DNA of 64,000 bases from an uncultured Collinsella sp. (GCA_902491765.1 CABUIY010000004.1:82293-146292), one strand, 5' to 3'. Numbered from the stretch's first letter, positions 24,810 to 33,972 are shown. Translations and numbers: made by a program. The notes: generated by a model from the letters alone, not told the origin.

Positions 24810-25958
24810 GTGTCGGAAAATAGGGATTACTACGAGGTGCTTGGCGTCGACAAGGATGCCGACGCGCGGACGATTAAGCGCGCGTTTCTAAAGAAGGCCC
24901 GTACCGTACACCCGGACGTTTCGGACGACCCCGAGGCCGAGGCCAAGTTCAAAGAGCTCAACGAGGCATATTCCGTTCTTTCCGATGAGCAGAAGCGTGC
25001 TAACTACGACCGTTACGGCATTGCCGACGGCCCTGGTGGTTCGGGCTACGTCGATATCAACGATATCTTTGGCGGCATGGGCATGGACGACCTCTTCTCG
25101 TCGTTCTTTGGCGGCGGTGCCGGCGGTGGCGCCCGAAATCGCCGTGAGCGTCGTCGCGGCCGCGACATGGCCATCTCGCTTTCGGTGACGCTCGAGGAGG
25201 CGGCACTCGGGTGCAAAAAGACGATCAGCTATGACCGCCTTGCTCCCTGTGAGGATTGCAATGGCACCGGTAGGGCCGAGGGCGCGCAGGAAAAGCAGTG
25301 CAGCCGCTGCCACGGCACGGGCTATGTCACGACGGTCCAGCGTTCGTTCCTGGGCCAGGTTCAGTCCTCTTCGCCTTGTCCCGACTGCCACGGCGAGGGC
25401 ACGGTCATCGATCATCCCTGCGAGACCTGCGACGGTCAGGGCCGCACGCCTTCGCATGAAAAGATCGACATCGATATCCCCGCCGGTGTTTCGACCGGTC
25501 GCCAGCTGCGCGTGAGCGGCTTTGGCGAGGCTGGCCTTCGCGGCGAGCCCTCGGGCGACCTGATCGTCAACGTGCGCGTCGCCGACCACGAGCGTTTTAA
25601 GCGCAACGGTGACGACCTGTACCTCGTGAGCGATATTTCGATTGCGCAGGCAGCGCTCGGCTGCGAGATCGAGGTCGAGGGCATTATGCCCGATGAGGTC
25701 GTCAAGGTGACGGTCCCTGCTGGTACACAGTACGGCGACACCGTGAGCGTCAATAATTACGGCATGCCGCGCATTGGCGGTGGCGGTTCGCGTGGTCGCC
25801 TGATCGTGCAACTGCGCGTGGTCGTTCCCACCAATCTTTCCAATAAGCAACACGAGCTGCTCCGTGCTTTTGCCGATGAGATGGGCGATGACGTCGCTTC
25901 CGGTAAGAAGTCGGTGACCGACCGTATCAAGAGTGCCCTCGACGATATCCTCGATTAA
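24810..25958 (+). CDS. dnaJ: Chaperone protein DnaJ
   Basis: 382 residues with full DnaJ architecture: J domain (YYEVLGVDKDADART, HPDVSDDPEAE), Gly-rich linker, four zinc repeats (CEDCNGTG, CSRCHGTG, CPDCHGEG, CETCDGQG) and complete C-terminal domains I and II ending in a short dimerisation tail. Partners DnaK. GTG 24810 follows GGAAGGA. It comes just after the truncated, membrane-linked paralogue. hrcA, which often precedes dnaJ in Gram-positive genomes, is absent here. Confidence 0.95.
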   Translation: MSENRDYYEVLGVDKDADARTIKRAFLKKARTVHPDVSDDPEAEAKFKELNEAYSVLSDEQKRANYDRYGIADGPGGSGYVDINDIFGGMGMDDLFSSFFGGGAGGGARNRRERRRGRDMAISLSVTLEEAALGCKKTISYDRLAPCEDCNGTGRAEGAQEKQCSRCHGTGYVTTVQRSFLGQVQSSSPCPDCHGEGTVIDHPCETCDGQGRTPSHEKIDIDIPAGVSTGRQLRVSGFGEAGLRGEPSGDLIVNVRVADHERFKRNGDDLYLVSDISIAQAALGCEIEVEGIMPDEVVKVTVPAGTQYGDTVSVNNYGMPRIGGGGSRGRLIVQLRVVVPTNLSNKQHELLRAFADEMGDDVASGKKSVTDRIKSALDDILD

Positions 25959-25967
25959 GGAGCCCGC

Positions 25968-27260
25968 GTGCTCGCACCCCATATTTCCGTCGTCAACCTC
26001 GGCTGCCGCGTCAACCGGGTTGAGTCTGACCGTATCACTGCCGATCTTATGCGCCTGGGCTTTGCTATTGTGGATCCCCAGGATGCCGATCTGATCGTCA
26101 TTAACACCTGTGCCGTTACGGGCGAGGCCGAGGCCAAGACCCGTAAGGCCGTCCGTCATGCGCTGGCCCATCCTAACGACCCTTACGTGGTCGTAACCGG
26201 CTGCGTCGTCAACCTGCATCCCGAGGAGTTGCTGGAGCTCTCCGATCGCGTGATCGCCGAGCCGTCCAAGATTGACGTCGCCGAGCGCGTCTGCGAGGTG
26301 CTGGGTGTCGAATCCGATACCGTTCCCGCCTGCAGCGATGGCGAGGTGGTCGATGCGCTCGGTCGCTCTCGCCTGGGCGTGAAGATTCAGGACGGCTGCA
26401 ACCATCGCTGCACCTATTGCATTGTGTGGAAGGCACGCGGCCCCGAGCGCTCCGTGCCCGTCGAGTCCGTGCTCGAGCAAGTTCGCGAGGCCCAGGAGGC
26501 CGGCGTGCCCGAGGTGGTGCTGACCGGTGTGAACCTGGGTGCCTACGATGGCAAGAGCGCGACCGACGAGCACGTCGAAATCGATGAGCTGCTCGAGGCC
26601 ATCATGGAGCGCACGTCTATTCCGCATGTGCGCATTTCCTCGGTCGAGCCCATGGATATCTCTGAGCGCCTGCTTAAGGTTATGGCGCGCTATCCGCAGC
26701 GTATCGCCCCGTTTTTGCACCTGCCCGTGCAGTCCGGCTGCACGGCGACCCTGCATCGCATGGGCCGTCCCTATAGTGCGGAGGCCTTTGAGGACACGGT
26801 GCGTATGATTCGCGCCAATCTGCCGCAGGCGTCACTTTCTTGCGACGTTATTGTCGGCTTCCCTGGTGAGACGGACGAGGAGTTCGAGGAGTCGCTGGCG
26901 CTGTGCCGCCGTGTGGGTTTCTCGCGTATGCACGTGTTCCGCTACAGCAAGCGTCCCGGTACCCTTGCTGCCGACATGCCCGACCAGGTTCCGCCCGAGG
27001 TTATGGCCGAGCGCAGCCGCCGTATGCGGGCCGCCGCACAGGAGCTCGCTATTGCCGACGCTCGTCGTCGCGTGGGCACGGTCGAGCGTGCCGTGCTCGA
27101 GTATGGCGACAACCTGACGCTCGGCTCGTTCCATCATGCCCGTCTTGACGATACCTGTGGACTTACAGCCCCGTGCCTGCTCGATGTTGCTATCATCGGA
27201 GTCGATGATTCCGGCTTGGTCCATGCACGCAGGGAGGTTCATGGAAGCCTCGAAGATTAG
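25968..27260 (+). CDS. mtaB: tRNA t6A37 methylthiotransferase MtaB
   Basis: 430 residues. UPF0004 domain with three cysteines (LGCRVNRVESD, NTCAVTGEAE, VVTGCVVN), radical SAM motif GCNHRCTYCIVWKARG near residue 145, and a TRAM-like tail. The GCNHRC...WKARGPERS pattern is that of MtaB (YqeV), which adds methylthio to t6A37. GTG 25968 follows AAGGAG. Its 3' end overlaps phoH by 20 bases. Confidence 0.93.
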   Translation: MLAPHISVVNLGCRVNRVESDRITADLMRLGFAIVDPQDADLIVINTCAVTGEAEAKTRKAVRHALAHPNDPYVVVTGCVVNLHPEELLELSDRVIAEPSKIDVAERVCEVLGVESDTVPACSDGEVVDALGRSRLGVKIQDGCNHRCTYCIVWKARGPERSVPVESVLEQVREAQEAGVPEVVLTGVNLGAYDGKSATDEHVEIDELLEAIMERTSIPHVRISSVEPMDISERLLKVMARYPQRIAPFLHLPVQSGCTATLHRMGRPYSAEAFEDTVRMIRANLPQASLSCDVIVGFPGETDEEFEESLALCRRVGFSRMHVFRYSKRPGTLAADMPDQVPPEVMAERSRRMRAAAQELAIADARRRVGTVERAVLEYGDNLTLGSFHHARLDDTCGLTAPCLLDVAIIGVDDSGLVHARREVHGSLED

Positions 27261-28227
27261 ACTTACCGTTCCCGAGGGGATTGATCCCTCGCGCGTTTTG
27301 GGCGCCGGCGACGGCGTCCTTCGTGCGCTCGAGAGCTTGGTTCGCGCTCATGTGGTCGCCCGTGGCGATAGCATCTCCGTGAGCGGCGACCCGGACGAGG
27401 TCGAACTCGTGGCGCGCTTTTTCGAGCACGCTTTTCGCGAGGCGGCCGCCGGGCGCACGCTGTCTGCCGACGATGTCTCTCGCTGCCTGGCCGTCTTGCG
27501 CGACGGTGAGCACGAGGCTACGTCGCTTCGCGATGACGTGCTGCTTTCGTATCGCGGCCGCGTCATTCGCCCCAAGACGCTCGGGCAAAAGCGCTATGTG
27601 GATGCCATCCGCTCGCATACCATCACGTTTGGCTTGGGTCCTGCCGGTACCGGTAAGACCTATCTGGCCATGGCGCTCGCCGTTGCCGCGCTCAAGCGTC
27701 ACGAGGTGGGCCGTCTGATCTTGACGCGTCCGGTTGTCGAGGCGGGGGAGAATCTGGGCTTTTTGCCCGGCACCCTCGAGGAAAAGATCGATCCCTACAT
27801 GCGTCCGCTTTACGACGCTCTTTTTGACATGATGGATCGCGAGCGCACCGATGAGCTTATGGAGCGCGGCGTGATTGAGATCGCCCCGCTTGCCTACATG
27901 CGCGGCCGCACGCTGAGTGATGCCTTCGTGGTGCTCGACGAGGCGCAAAATACCACGCCCGAGCAGATGAAGATGTTCCTGACGCGCCTGGGCTTCAACT
28001 CCAAGTTCGTGATTACCGGCGACCTGAGCCAGCGCGACCTGGTGGGTCGTCGTGGTGGCTTGGCGGATGTCGAGAAGATTTTGGGCCGTGTCGATGATGT
28101 CGCATTTTCGCACCTCGAGCGTGCCGACGTGGTGCGCCATGCCTTGGTGGGACGTATCGTCGAGGCATACGATACTTATGATGATGTGCGCGAGAAGCGC
28201 GTACGTGACCGAAAGGAGTCCCGTTGA
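27241..28227 (+). CDS. phoH: PhoH family ATPase
   Basis: 328 residues. N-terminal KH-like segment, Walker A GPAGTGKTYLA near residue 135, Walker B FVVLDEAQN near 230 and RGRTLSDAF. PhoH-like proteins are RNA-associated NTPases often coupled to ybeY, as here. ATG 27241 follows GGGAGG; the longer frame runs inside mtaB. Its TGA overlaps the TTG start of ybeY. Confidence 0.94.
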   Translation: MEASKIRLTVPEGIDPSRVLGAGDGVLRALESLVRAHVVARGDSISVSGDPDEVELVARFFEHAFREAAAGRTLSADDVSRCLAVLRDGEHEATSLRDDVLLSYRGRVIRPKTLGQKRYVDAIRSHTITFGLGPAGTGKTYLAMALAVAALKRHEVGRLILTRPVVEAGENLGFLPGTLEEKIDPYMRPLYDALFDMMDRERTDELMERGVIEIAPLAYMRGRTLSDAFVVLDEAQNTTPEQMKMFLTRLGFNSKFVITGDLSQRDLVGRRGGLADVEKILGRVDDVAFSHLERADVVRHALVGRIVEAYDTYDDVREKRVRDRKESR

Positions 28228-28733
28228 GTGTATTGATCAGCAACGATGCCGAGCTCGATACGCTGCTCGACGCGCAGGAGGTGGAGCACATCTGCGAGGT
28301 TGTGCTTGCCGCCGAGGGCGTTGAGCGTGAAGTCGAGATTTCCCTTTCGTATGTCGACGAGGACGAGATGCACGAGCTCAACCACGAGTGGCGCGGTATC
28401 GACCGCACCACCGATGTGCTCTCGTTTGAGTGCGATTCGGCCTTTGACGATGACATTCCCGCCGATGAGACGCTCGAGCTCGGCGATATCATCTTGGCCC
28501 CGCAGGTTATTGCCCGTCAGGGCCCCGGTTTTGGCAATAGCCCCGCTGACGAGTGCCGTCTGATGCTCGTACACGGAATGCTGCACCTGCTGGGCTATGA
28601 CCACATCGAGGACGACGAGGCCGAGGTCATGGAGGCCCGCGAGGACGCCATCCTGCGCGATCTGTCGCTCGAGCGCGGCGAGGACCCTAAGCTAGTCCAC
28701 GTCGGCCCCATCACCAACCACGCCCACGACTAG
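28224..28733 (+). CDS. ybeY: Endoribonuclease YbeY
   Basis: 169 residues. The zinc site HGMLHLLGYDH lies near residue 115 with NHEWRGIDRTTDVLSF before it. Needed for 16S rRNA 3' end maturation and ribosome quality control. TTG 28224 overlaps the phoH stop and has GAAAGGAG upstream. The block phoH-ybeY-dgkA-era-recO is conserved in many Gram-positive bacteria. Confidence 0.96.
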   Translation: MSVLISNDAELDTLLDAQEVEHICEVVLAAEGVEREVEISLSYVDEDEMHELNHEWRGIDRTTDVLSFECDSAFDDDIPADETLELGDIILAPQVIARQGPGFGNSPADECRLMLVHGMLHLLGYDHIEDDEAEVMEAREDAILRDLSLERGEDPKLVHVGPITNHAHD

Positions 28734-28742
28734 GAGCCGTCT

Positions 28743-29120
28743 ATGATTCCCGGATCGAACAAGGACCATCCGTCCTTCTTTAAGTCGTTTTCCTACGCCA
28801 TGGAGGGCTTCGTCACCGCCGTCAAGACCGAGCGCAACATTAAGGTCATGCTCGTTGCGGGCGTGTGCACCGTCATTGCCGGCTGTATCGTGGGCCTCGA
28901 CATTGCCGAATGGGCCACGATTATCATCTGTTGTGGCTTGGTGATTCACGGCGAGCTGTGCAACACCGCTATGGAGGCCATCGTCGACCTGGCGACCCAG
29001 GAGCTCCATCCGCTGGCCAAGCGTGCGAAGGACATCGCCGCCGCCTCTGTATACGTTCTTTCCATCACTGCCGCGATTGTGGGCGTGCTGGTATTTGCCC
29101 ACGCGCTCGGCTTTATTTAG
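28743..29120 (+). CDS. dgkA: Diacylglycerol/undecaprenol kinase
   Basis: 125-residue integral membrane kinase. N-terminal FKSFSYAMEGFVTAVKTERN, three hydrophobic helices, and the family signature ELCNTAMEAIVDLA around residue 70-85. In Gram-positive bacteria this family mainly phosphorylates undecaprenol for envelope synthesis; the substrate here cannot be read from sequence. Ten bases after ybeY. Confidence 0.93.
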   Translation: MIPGSNKDHPSFFKSFSYAMEGFVTAVKTERNIKVMLVAGVCTVIAGCIVGLDIAEWATIIICCGLVIHGELCNTAMEAIVDLATQELHPLAKRAKDIAAASVYVLSITAAIVGVLVFAHALGFI

Positions 29121-29132
29121 AAAGGGATTCCC

Positions 29133-30200
29133 ATGTCCGACAATATGCAGCCTACCGATGAGATTTTGGATGACGAGACTTTGGACGCGGTGGATACCGA
29201 GGGGCTCGAGGATGTCGAGGAGTTCGACCCGTTTGAGGGCATGAGCGATGAGGAGCTCGACGCCCTGTGCGACGAGGATGAGAACCTCGCGGGCTTTGGT
29301 GACGTGGAACCCGGTTTCCGCAGCGGCTTTGTGGCCCTGGTCGGACGCCCCAACGCCGGCAAGTCCACGCTGCTTAATGCCTGCTATGGCAAAAAGGTCG
29401 CCATCACCTCGCCGGTGGCTCAGACGACCCGCCGCCGCATGCGCGCCGTCGTCAACCGTCCCGGCTACCAGCTGGTCTTTGTCGATACCCCGGGTATTCA
29501 TAAGCCCAAGGACGGCCTGGGGTCCGAGCTCAACAAGAGCGCACTGTTCGAGTTGAACGATGTCGACGTCGTCGCGTTTTTGGTTGATGCCACCAAGCCC
29601 ATCGGCAGGGGAGACGCCTGGGTTGCCGAGCGTGTCAAGAACGCTCGTTCCAAGAAGGTCCTGGTGCTCACCAAGGCCGATGAGGCCGACCCCGCACAAG
29701 TCATGGAGCAGCTTAAGGCCGCCCACGAGCTCATGGACTATGACGACGAGATCGTGACGTCGTCGGTCAAGAACTTCAACGTCGATGCCTTCATTGAGAC
29801 CGTTGCGCACTTTTTGCCCGAGGGCCCGCGTTGGTTCCCCGAGGACATGGGTACCGACGCTTCCGACGAGACACTCGTTGCCGAGTTTGTGCGCGAGAAG
29901 GTCTTGCGCCGCACCCGTGATGAGATCCCGCACTCCGTTGGCGTGATCTGCGATGCGCTCGAGCAGACCAAGAAGGTGCTGCGCGTGCACGCCACCATTT
30001 ACGTCGAGCGCGAGGGCCAAAAGGGCATCATCATCGGCAAGGGCGGCGAGATGATCAAGCATATCGGTATCGACGCCCGACGCGATCTTGAACGCATTTT
30101 TGGCACGCAGGTCTTTTTGGAGCTGGACGTGAAGGTCAAGGCCGGCTGGCGTGACGACGAGGCCCAGATTCGCCGCTTTGGCTACAATGCCGAGGACTAA
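29133..30200 (+). CDS. era: GTPase Era with an acidic N-terminal extension
   Basis: 355 residues against about 300 in the family. The first 62 residues are strongly acidic (ILDDETLDAVDTEGLED, MSDEELDALCDEDE) with no counterpart in typical Era. Then GRPNAGKST, TTRRRMRAVV, DTPGIHKPKD, TKAD (G4, Thr for the usual Asn), and a C-terminal KH domain with GIIIGKGGEMIKHIG that binds the 3' end of 16S rRNA. ATG 29133 follows AAAGGG. Confidence 0.96.
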   Translation: MSDNMQPTDEILDDETLDAVDTEGLEDVEEFDPFEGMSDEELDALCDEDENLAGFGDVEPGFRSGFVALVGRPNAGKSTLLNACYGKKVAITSPVAQTTRRRMRAVVNRPGYQLVFVDTPGIHKPKDGLGSELNKSALFELNDVDVVAFLVDATKPIGRGDAWVAERVKNARSKKVLVLTKADEADPAQVMEQLKAAHELMDYDDEIVTSSVKNFNVDAFIETVAHFLPEGPRWFPEDMGTDASDETLVAEFVREKVLRRTRDEIPHSVGVICDALEQTKKVLRVHATIYVEREGQKGIIIGKGGEMIKHIGIDARRDLERIFGTQVFLELDVKVKAGWRDDEAQIRRFGYNAED

Positions 30201-30215
30201 GGACGCGCGGCGCGC

Positions 30216-30965
30216 ATGGCAGGCTCCCGGACATATCGCACGAAAGTGCTCGTGCTTGATAAGACTAAGCTCAAAGAGACCGACCTGATCTTGACGATGC
30301 TTGACGAGCGGGGGCGGCAGGTTCGTGCCGTGGCAAAGGGCGCCCGCAAACCCGGCGGACGCCTGGCTGCGCGCTGCGAGCTGTTCTGTACGGTCGATAT
30401 GCTGCTCGCACATGGACGGTCGCTCGACGTGGTTTCCCAGGCCGAGCTTATGGAGGCGCCGCTCGGCGCTGCGCCCGATTACGAGACTACCTGCGCCGCA
30501 AGCGCGATCGCCGAGGTCGCGCGCGTGTGCTCGTTCGAGGACGCCGAGGACCCGTTTACCTTTGCCATCACGCAGCGAGCGCTTGCCCTGGTGGGCAGCG
30601 GGCTTGACACGGCACATATGGACCTACTTGTGGCGGCATATGTCTTTAAGCTGCTGTCGCACGTTGGCTATCGACCCGATTTTTCGGCCTGCGTGCTGTG
30701 CGGAGACCCCATGCTGTCGTATTTTTCGCCCCAGGCGGGCGGCCTCATGTGCGGGTCGTGCGCGTCGAGCGTTCCAGGTGCCGAACTGGTGTCGACCGGT
30801 GAGGCCGCATGGCTGCGCGCCCTCATGTCCATGACCTTCGATGCGCTTTTGGCCGAGCGAATCGACCCGCATACCGCAGCCTTTTTGCTGGGGCTTTCGC
30901 ATGTTTGGGCTGCGACGCACACCGATCAGCGCCTCCGTGCGATGGAATTCATGTTGGGTCGGTGA
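30216..30965 (+). CDS. recO: DNA repair protein RecO
   Basis: 249 residues: N-terminal OB fold (TKVLVLDKTKLKETDLILTML), helical middle and a zinc finger made by CVLCGDP and CGSCAS near residues 155-185. Helps load RecA onto SSB-coated single-stranded DNA with RecR. Last gene of the block before rpsO; no clear terminator follows. Confidence 0.94.
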   Translation: MAGSRTYRTKVLVLDKTKLKETDLILTMLDERGRQVRAVAKGARKPGGRLAARCELFCTVDMLLAHGRSLDVVSQAELMEAPLGAAPDYETTCAASAIAEVARVCSFEDAEDPFTFAITQRALALVGSGLDTAHMDLLVAAYVFKLLSHVGYRPDFSACVLCGDPMLSYFSPQAGGLMCGSCASSVPGAELVSTGEAAWLRALMSMTFDALLAERIDPHTAAFLLGLSHVWAATHTDQRLRAMEFMLGR

Positions 30966-31103
30966 TGATGCGCAGGCGCGGGCTGCTTGTGGTAACATAC
31001 CGACCTGTTGGTACCTCGACCTTGGTTGCTCGCTCCACCGGCGGCTTCCCAGTCCGAGGCGAATCGAGTCGCCCGATGGCGACGCAAAACGAAAGGTGAA
31101 ACA

Positions 31104-31382
31104 ATGACTGTTTCCAAAGAGCGCAAGGCGGAGCTGACTGCCCAGTTCGGTAACACCCCGGTCGACACCGGCAACCCCAAGGTTCAGGTCGCCATCCTGT
31201 CCGAGCGCATCAAGGAGCTGACCGAGCACATGAAGTCCCACCAGAAGGACTTCCACACCCGTCGTGGTCTGCTCATGCTCGTCGGTCGTCGTCGTCGTCT
31301 TCTCTCCTACATCAAGAAGAACGACATCGTCGAGTACCGTGAGCTCATCAAGGCTCTGGGCATCCGCGACAACATCCAGTAG
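31104..31382 (+). CDS. rpsO: 30S ribosomal protein S15
   Basis: 92 residues, S15 family: HMKSHQKDFHTRRGLLMLVG and RRRLLSYIKKNDIVEY. Binds the central domain of 16S rRNA. ATG 31104 follows GAAAGG. Followed by a terminator and pnp, the widespread rpsO-pnp pair. Confidence 0.97.
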   Translation: MTVSKERKAELTAQFGNTPVDTGNPKVQVAILSERIKELTEHMKSHQKDFHTRRGLLMLVGRRRRLLSYIKKNDIVEYRELIKALGIRDNIQ

Positions 31383-31397
31383 GATTTGTACATGCTA

Positions 31398-31428
31398 AGA
31401 GCGTCCTGCGCAGCGGGGCGCTCTTTTT
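31398..31428 (+). terminator. Terminator after rpsO
   Basis: AGAGCG-t-CC and GG-g-CGCTCT form the stem with an eight-base loop, followed by T5. Confidence 0.88.
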
Positions 31429-31495
31429 GTGTAAGGGCGCGAACAATCACGCTCTGAAGCGTGGCGGGGGCAGGGGGTCCGCGTCACATGAGAAG

Positions 31496-31518
31496 CCCGC
31501 AGGCAAGGGGCCTGTGGG
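31496..31518 (+). promoter_or_regulatory. Hairpin just upstream of the pnp ribosome site
   Basis: CCCGCAGGC, AAGGG, GCCTGTGGG (one G-U pair) ends three bases before AAAGGAG (31521-31527). A structured leader is the known target of PNPase autoregulation in enterobacteria; a similar role here is inferred from position only. Confidence 0.45.
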
Positions 31519-31531
31519 GTAAAGGAGAACA

Positions 31532-33778
31532 ATGACACTCGTATCCAAGACCTTTGAGCTGTACGGCAAGACCTACACCTTTGAGTCGGGCGAGCTTGCC
31601 AAGCAGGCCACCGGCGCCTGCCTGGTCAAGCAGGGTGACACCACGATGCTCGACACCGTGGTCGTCTCCAAGGAGCGTAAGAACTACGACTTCTTCCCGC
31701 TGACCGTCGACTTCAACGAGAAGATGTACGCCGCCGGCCGCATCCCGGGTGGCTACCTCAAGCGTGAGGGCCGTCCCAGTGAGAAGGCTACGCTCACCGC
31801 GCGCATGATCGACCGTCCGATTCGCCCGAGCTTCCCGGATGGCTTCCGCAACGAGGTGCACATCGTCGCCACCTCGCTCGTCGCCGACCAGGTCAACCCC
31901 TTCGACGTCATCAACGTCATGGGTGCTTCTCTGGCCATGACGCTCGGCGGCGTGCCCTTCGAGGGTCCGCTTGCCTGCGTGCGCATCGGCCGTAACGTGG
32001 AGACCGGCGAGTTTATCGTCAACCCCACCTACGAGGAGCGCGAGAACTCCGATCTGGACCTGGAGCTGGGCGGCTCTGCCGACTTCATCTCGATGGTCGA
32101 GGCCGGCGCCGAGGAGATCTCCGAGGACGACATGCTCGCCGCCATGAAGTTTGGCCAGGAGGCCCTTGCTGCTTTCTGCCAGGCTCAGGACGAGTTCGTT
32201 GCCGAGTGGGAGCAGGTCAACGGCCCCATCGTCAAGAAGGAGTACCCGCTCGACCAGCCCGTCGAGGAGGTCCAGGAGCGCATCTTCGCCCACTACGACG
32301 AGATGGCAGCCGCCCTTCGCGACGCCGACAAGCTCTCCCGTATCGGCAAGGTCGAGGCTCTGAAGGAGTCCATCCGTGCCGAGTTTACCGAGGAGGAGCA
32401 GGCCGCTTGGGAGCGCGAGATCCCCGTGGCGCTCAAGAAGCTCGAGAAGAAGGCCATGCGCACCATGGTCGTCGAGACCGGTGAGCGCGTCGACGGCCGT
32501 GCCGCCGACGAGATCCGTCCCATCATGGTGAAGGACAACTACCTGCCGCTCGTTCACGGCTCCGGCCTGTTCCAGCGTGGCCAGACCCAGGTGCTCTCCG
32601 TCCTGTCGCTCGGCATGCTCAACGAGGGCCAGCGTCTGGATACCATCGAGCCCACCGAGGGCAAGCGCTACATGCACCACTACAACTTCCCGCCTTTCTG
32701 CACCGGCGAGACCGGCCGCATGGGCAGCCCCAAGCGCCGCGAGATCGGCCATGGCAATCTGGCCGAGCGCGCTCTGCTTCCGGTGCTTCCCGACGAGAAC
32801 GAGTTCCCCTACGCCATCCGCGTCGTCTCCGAGGTCATGGAGTCCAACGGCTCCTCTTCGATGGCTTCGACCTGCGGCTCCACGCTCGCCCTTATGGACG
32901 GCGGCGTGCCCATTAAGCGCCCGGTCTCCGGTATCGCCATGGGCCTGATCCAGGAGGAGGGCAAGACCGTGGTCCTGTCCGACATCCAGGGTCTCGAGGA
33001 CTTCCTGGGCGACATGGACTTTAAGGTCACCGGCACCACCGAGGGCATCACCGCCCTGCAGATGGACAACAAGGCCACCGGCCTCACCTTCGACATCCTG
33101 GCCCGCGCTCTGCAGCAGGCCAAGGAGGGTCGCGCCTTCATCCTGCAGAAGATGCTCGATGTGATCCCCGAGCCGCGCCACACCACGCGCAGCACCGCTC
33201 CGCGCATCGTCTCCATCCAGGTTCCGACCGACAAGATCCGCGACGTCATCGGTTCCGGCGGTAAGGTCATCCGCGGTATCCAGGATGAGACCGGCGCTTC
33301 GGTCGACATCCAGGAGGACGGCACCGTCTTTGTCGGCGGCACCGGCGAGTCCGTGGACCAGGCTGTCGAGCGCATCAAGCTCATCATCAAGGTTCCCGAG
33401 CCGGGCGAGGAGTACACCGGTCGCGTGGTCTCCATCCAGCCCTTCGGCGCCTTCGTCAACCTGCTGCCCGGTAAGGACGGCCTGCTGCACATCTCTCGCG
33501 TCGCCAAGGGCCGCGTGGAGAAGGTCGAGGACGTCCTCAACGTGGGCGACGAGGTCAAGGTCGTCGTCATCGAGGTTGACGATCGCGGCAAGATCTCGCT
33601 CGATCGTCTTGACAAGCCCGAGGCCCCGGCTCGCGCCGAGGGTGCTTCCGAGGGCGACGGCGAGCACTTCCAGCGCCGTGAGCGTCCGCGTCGCGAGCGC
33701 TCCGAGCGCAGCGACCGTCCGCGCCGTCCCGGCGACAACGGAGGCCGCAAGCCCCGCCGTCACCACGACGCCGAGTAA
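31532..33778 (+). CDS. pnp: Polynucleotide phosphorylase
   Basis: 748 residues. Two RNase PH domains (phosphorolysis in the second, FCTGETGRMGSPKRREIGHG), a helical linker, a KH domain (IRDVIGSGGKVIRGI) near 570 and an S1 domain (YTGRVVSIQPFGAFVNLLPG) near 630. The C-terminal tail after S1 is rich in Arg, Ser and Pro, which may bind RNA. Degrades RNA 3' to 5' with phosphate. ATG 31532 follows AAAGGAG. Confidence 0.98.
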   Translation: MTLVSKTFELYGKTYTFESGELAKQATGACLVKQGDTTMLDTVVVSKERKNYDFFPLTVDFNEKMYAAGRIPGGYLKREGRPSEKATLTARMIDRPIRPSFPDGFRNEVHIVATSLVADQVNPFDVINVMGASLAMTLGGVPFEGPLACVRIGRNVETGEFIVNPTYEERENSDLDLELGGSADFISMVEAGAEEISEDDMLAAMKFGQEALAAFCQAQDEFVAEWEQVNGPIVKKEYPLDQPVEEVQERIFAHYDEMAAALRDADKLSRIGKVEALKESIRAEFTEEEQAAWEREIPVALKKLEKKAMRTMVVETGERVDGRAADEIRPIMVKDNYLPLVHGSGLFQRGQTQVLSVLSLGMLNEGQRLDTIEPTEGKRYMHHYNFPPFCTGETGRMGSPKRREIGHGNLAERALLPVLPDENEFPYAIRVVSEVMESNGSSSMASTCGSTLALMDGGVPIKRPVSGIAMGLIQEEGKTVVLSDIQGLEDFLGDMDFKVTGTTEGITALQMDNKATGLTFDILARALQQAKEGRAFILQKMLDVIPEPRHTTRSTAPRIVSIQVPTDKIRDVIGSGGKVIRGIQDETGASVDIQEDGTVFVGGTGESVDQAVERIKLIIKVPEPGEEYTGRVVSIQPFGAFVNLLPGKDGLLHISRVAKGRVEKVEDVLNVGDEVKVVVIEVDDRGKISLDRLDKPEAPARAEGASEGDGEHFQRRERPRRERSERSDRPRRPGDNGGRKPRRHHDAE

Positions 33779-33801
33779 CAGCTAAACATAAGCAGCTCAA
33801 C

Positions 33802-33832
33802 AAGGGCGACTCCGGACAGGGGTCGCCCTTTT
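33802..33832 (+). terminator. Terminator after pnp
   Basis: AAGGGCGACTCC, GGACA, GGGGTCGCCCTT (one mismatch), then TT. Its 3' arm and tail (from 33826) are also the outer end of a larger inverted repeat. Confidence 0.85.
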
Positions 33833-33972
33833 GCTATTCCCGGCGGGGTCCGCGGATAAAGTTTCCTGCTCTACAGTCCTGCTCACGACGGAGGCCACAT
33901 TAAGTGGCCTCCTGTTCGTGCGGAACTCGCGATAAACTTTATCCGCGGACCCCGCCGGGAATAGCAAAAGGG
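33826..33972. repeat. 147-bp foldback element with perfect 39-bp inverted arms
   Basis: The arms 33826-33864 and 33934-33972 are perfect reverse complements (they begin CCCTTTTGCTATTCC and end GGAATAGCAAAAGGG). The 69-bp centre holds a second perfect hairpin, GGAGGCCAC-ATTAA-GTGGCCTCC, extended by CACGA and TCGTG. The left arm starts inside the pnp terminator, so terminator tail sequence is repeated in inverted form on the far side. It encodes no protein. It could be a miniature mobile element or an inverted duplication formed by template switching. Confidence 0.9.

Noticed and set aside
31484..33766. 760-codon reverse-strand frame opposite pnp
   Set aside because: Low-complexity Leu/Gly/Val/Asp-rich translation with no motif; pnp on the other strand is certain. 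The same applies to reverse frames at 8218-9615, 24888-26756, 28692-30617, 36292-38100 and 45577-47385.
33826..33972. Remnant of an insertion sequence after pnp
   Set aside because: The centre is only 69 bp, has no transposase fragment, and no target duplication is visible outside the arms.
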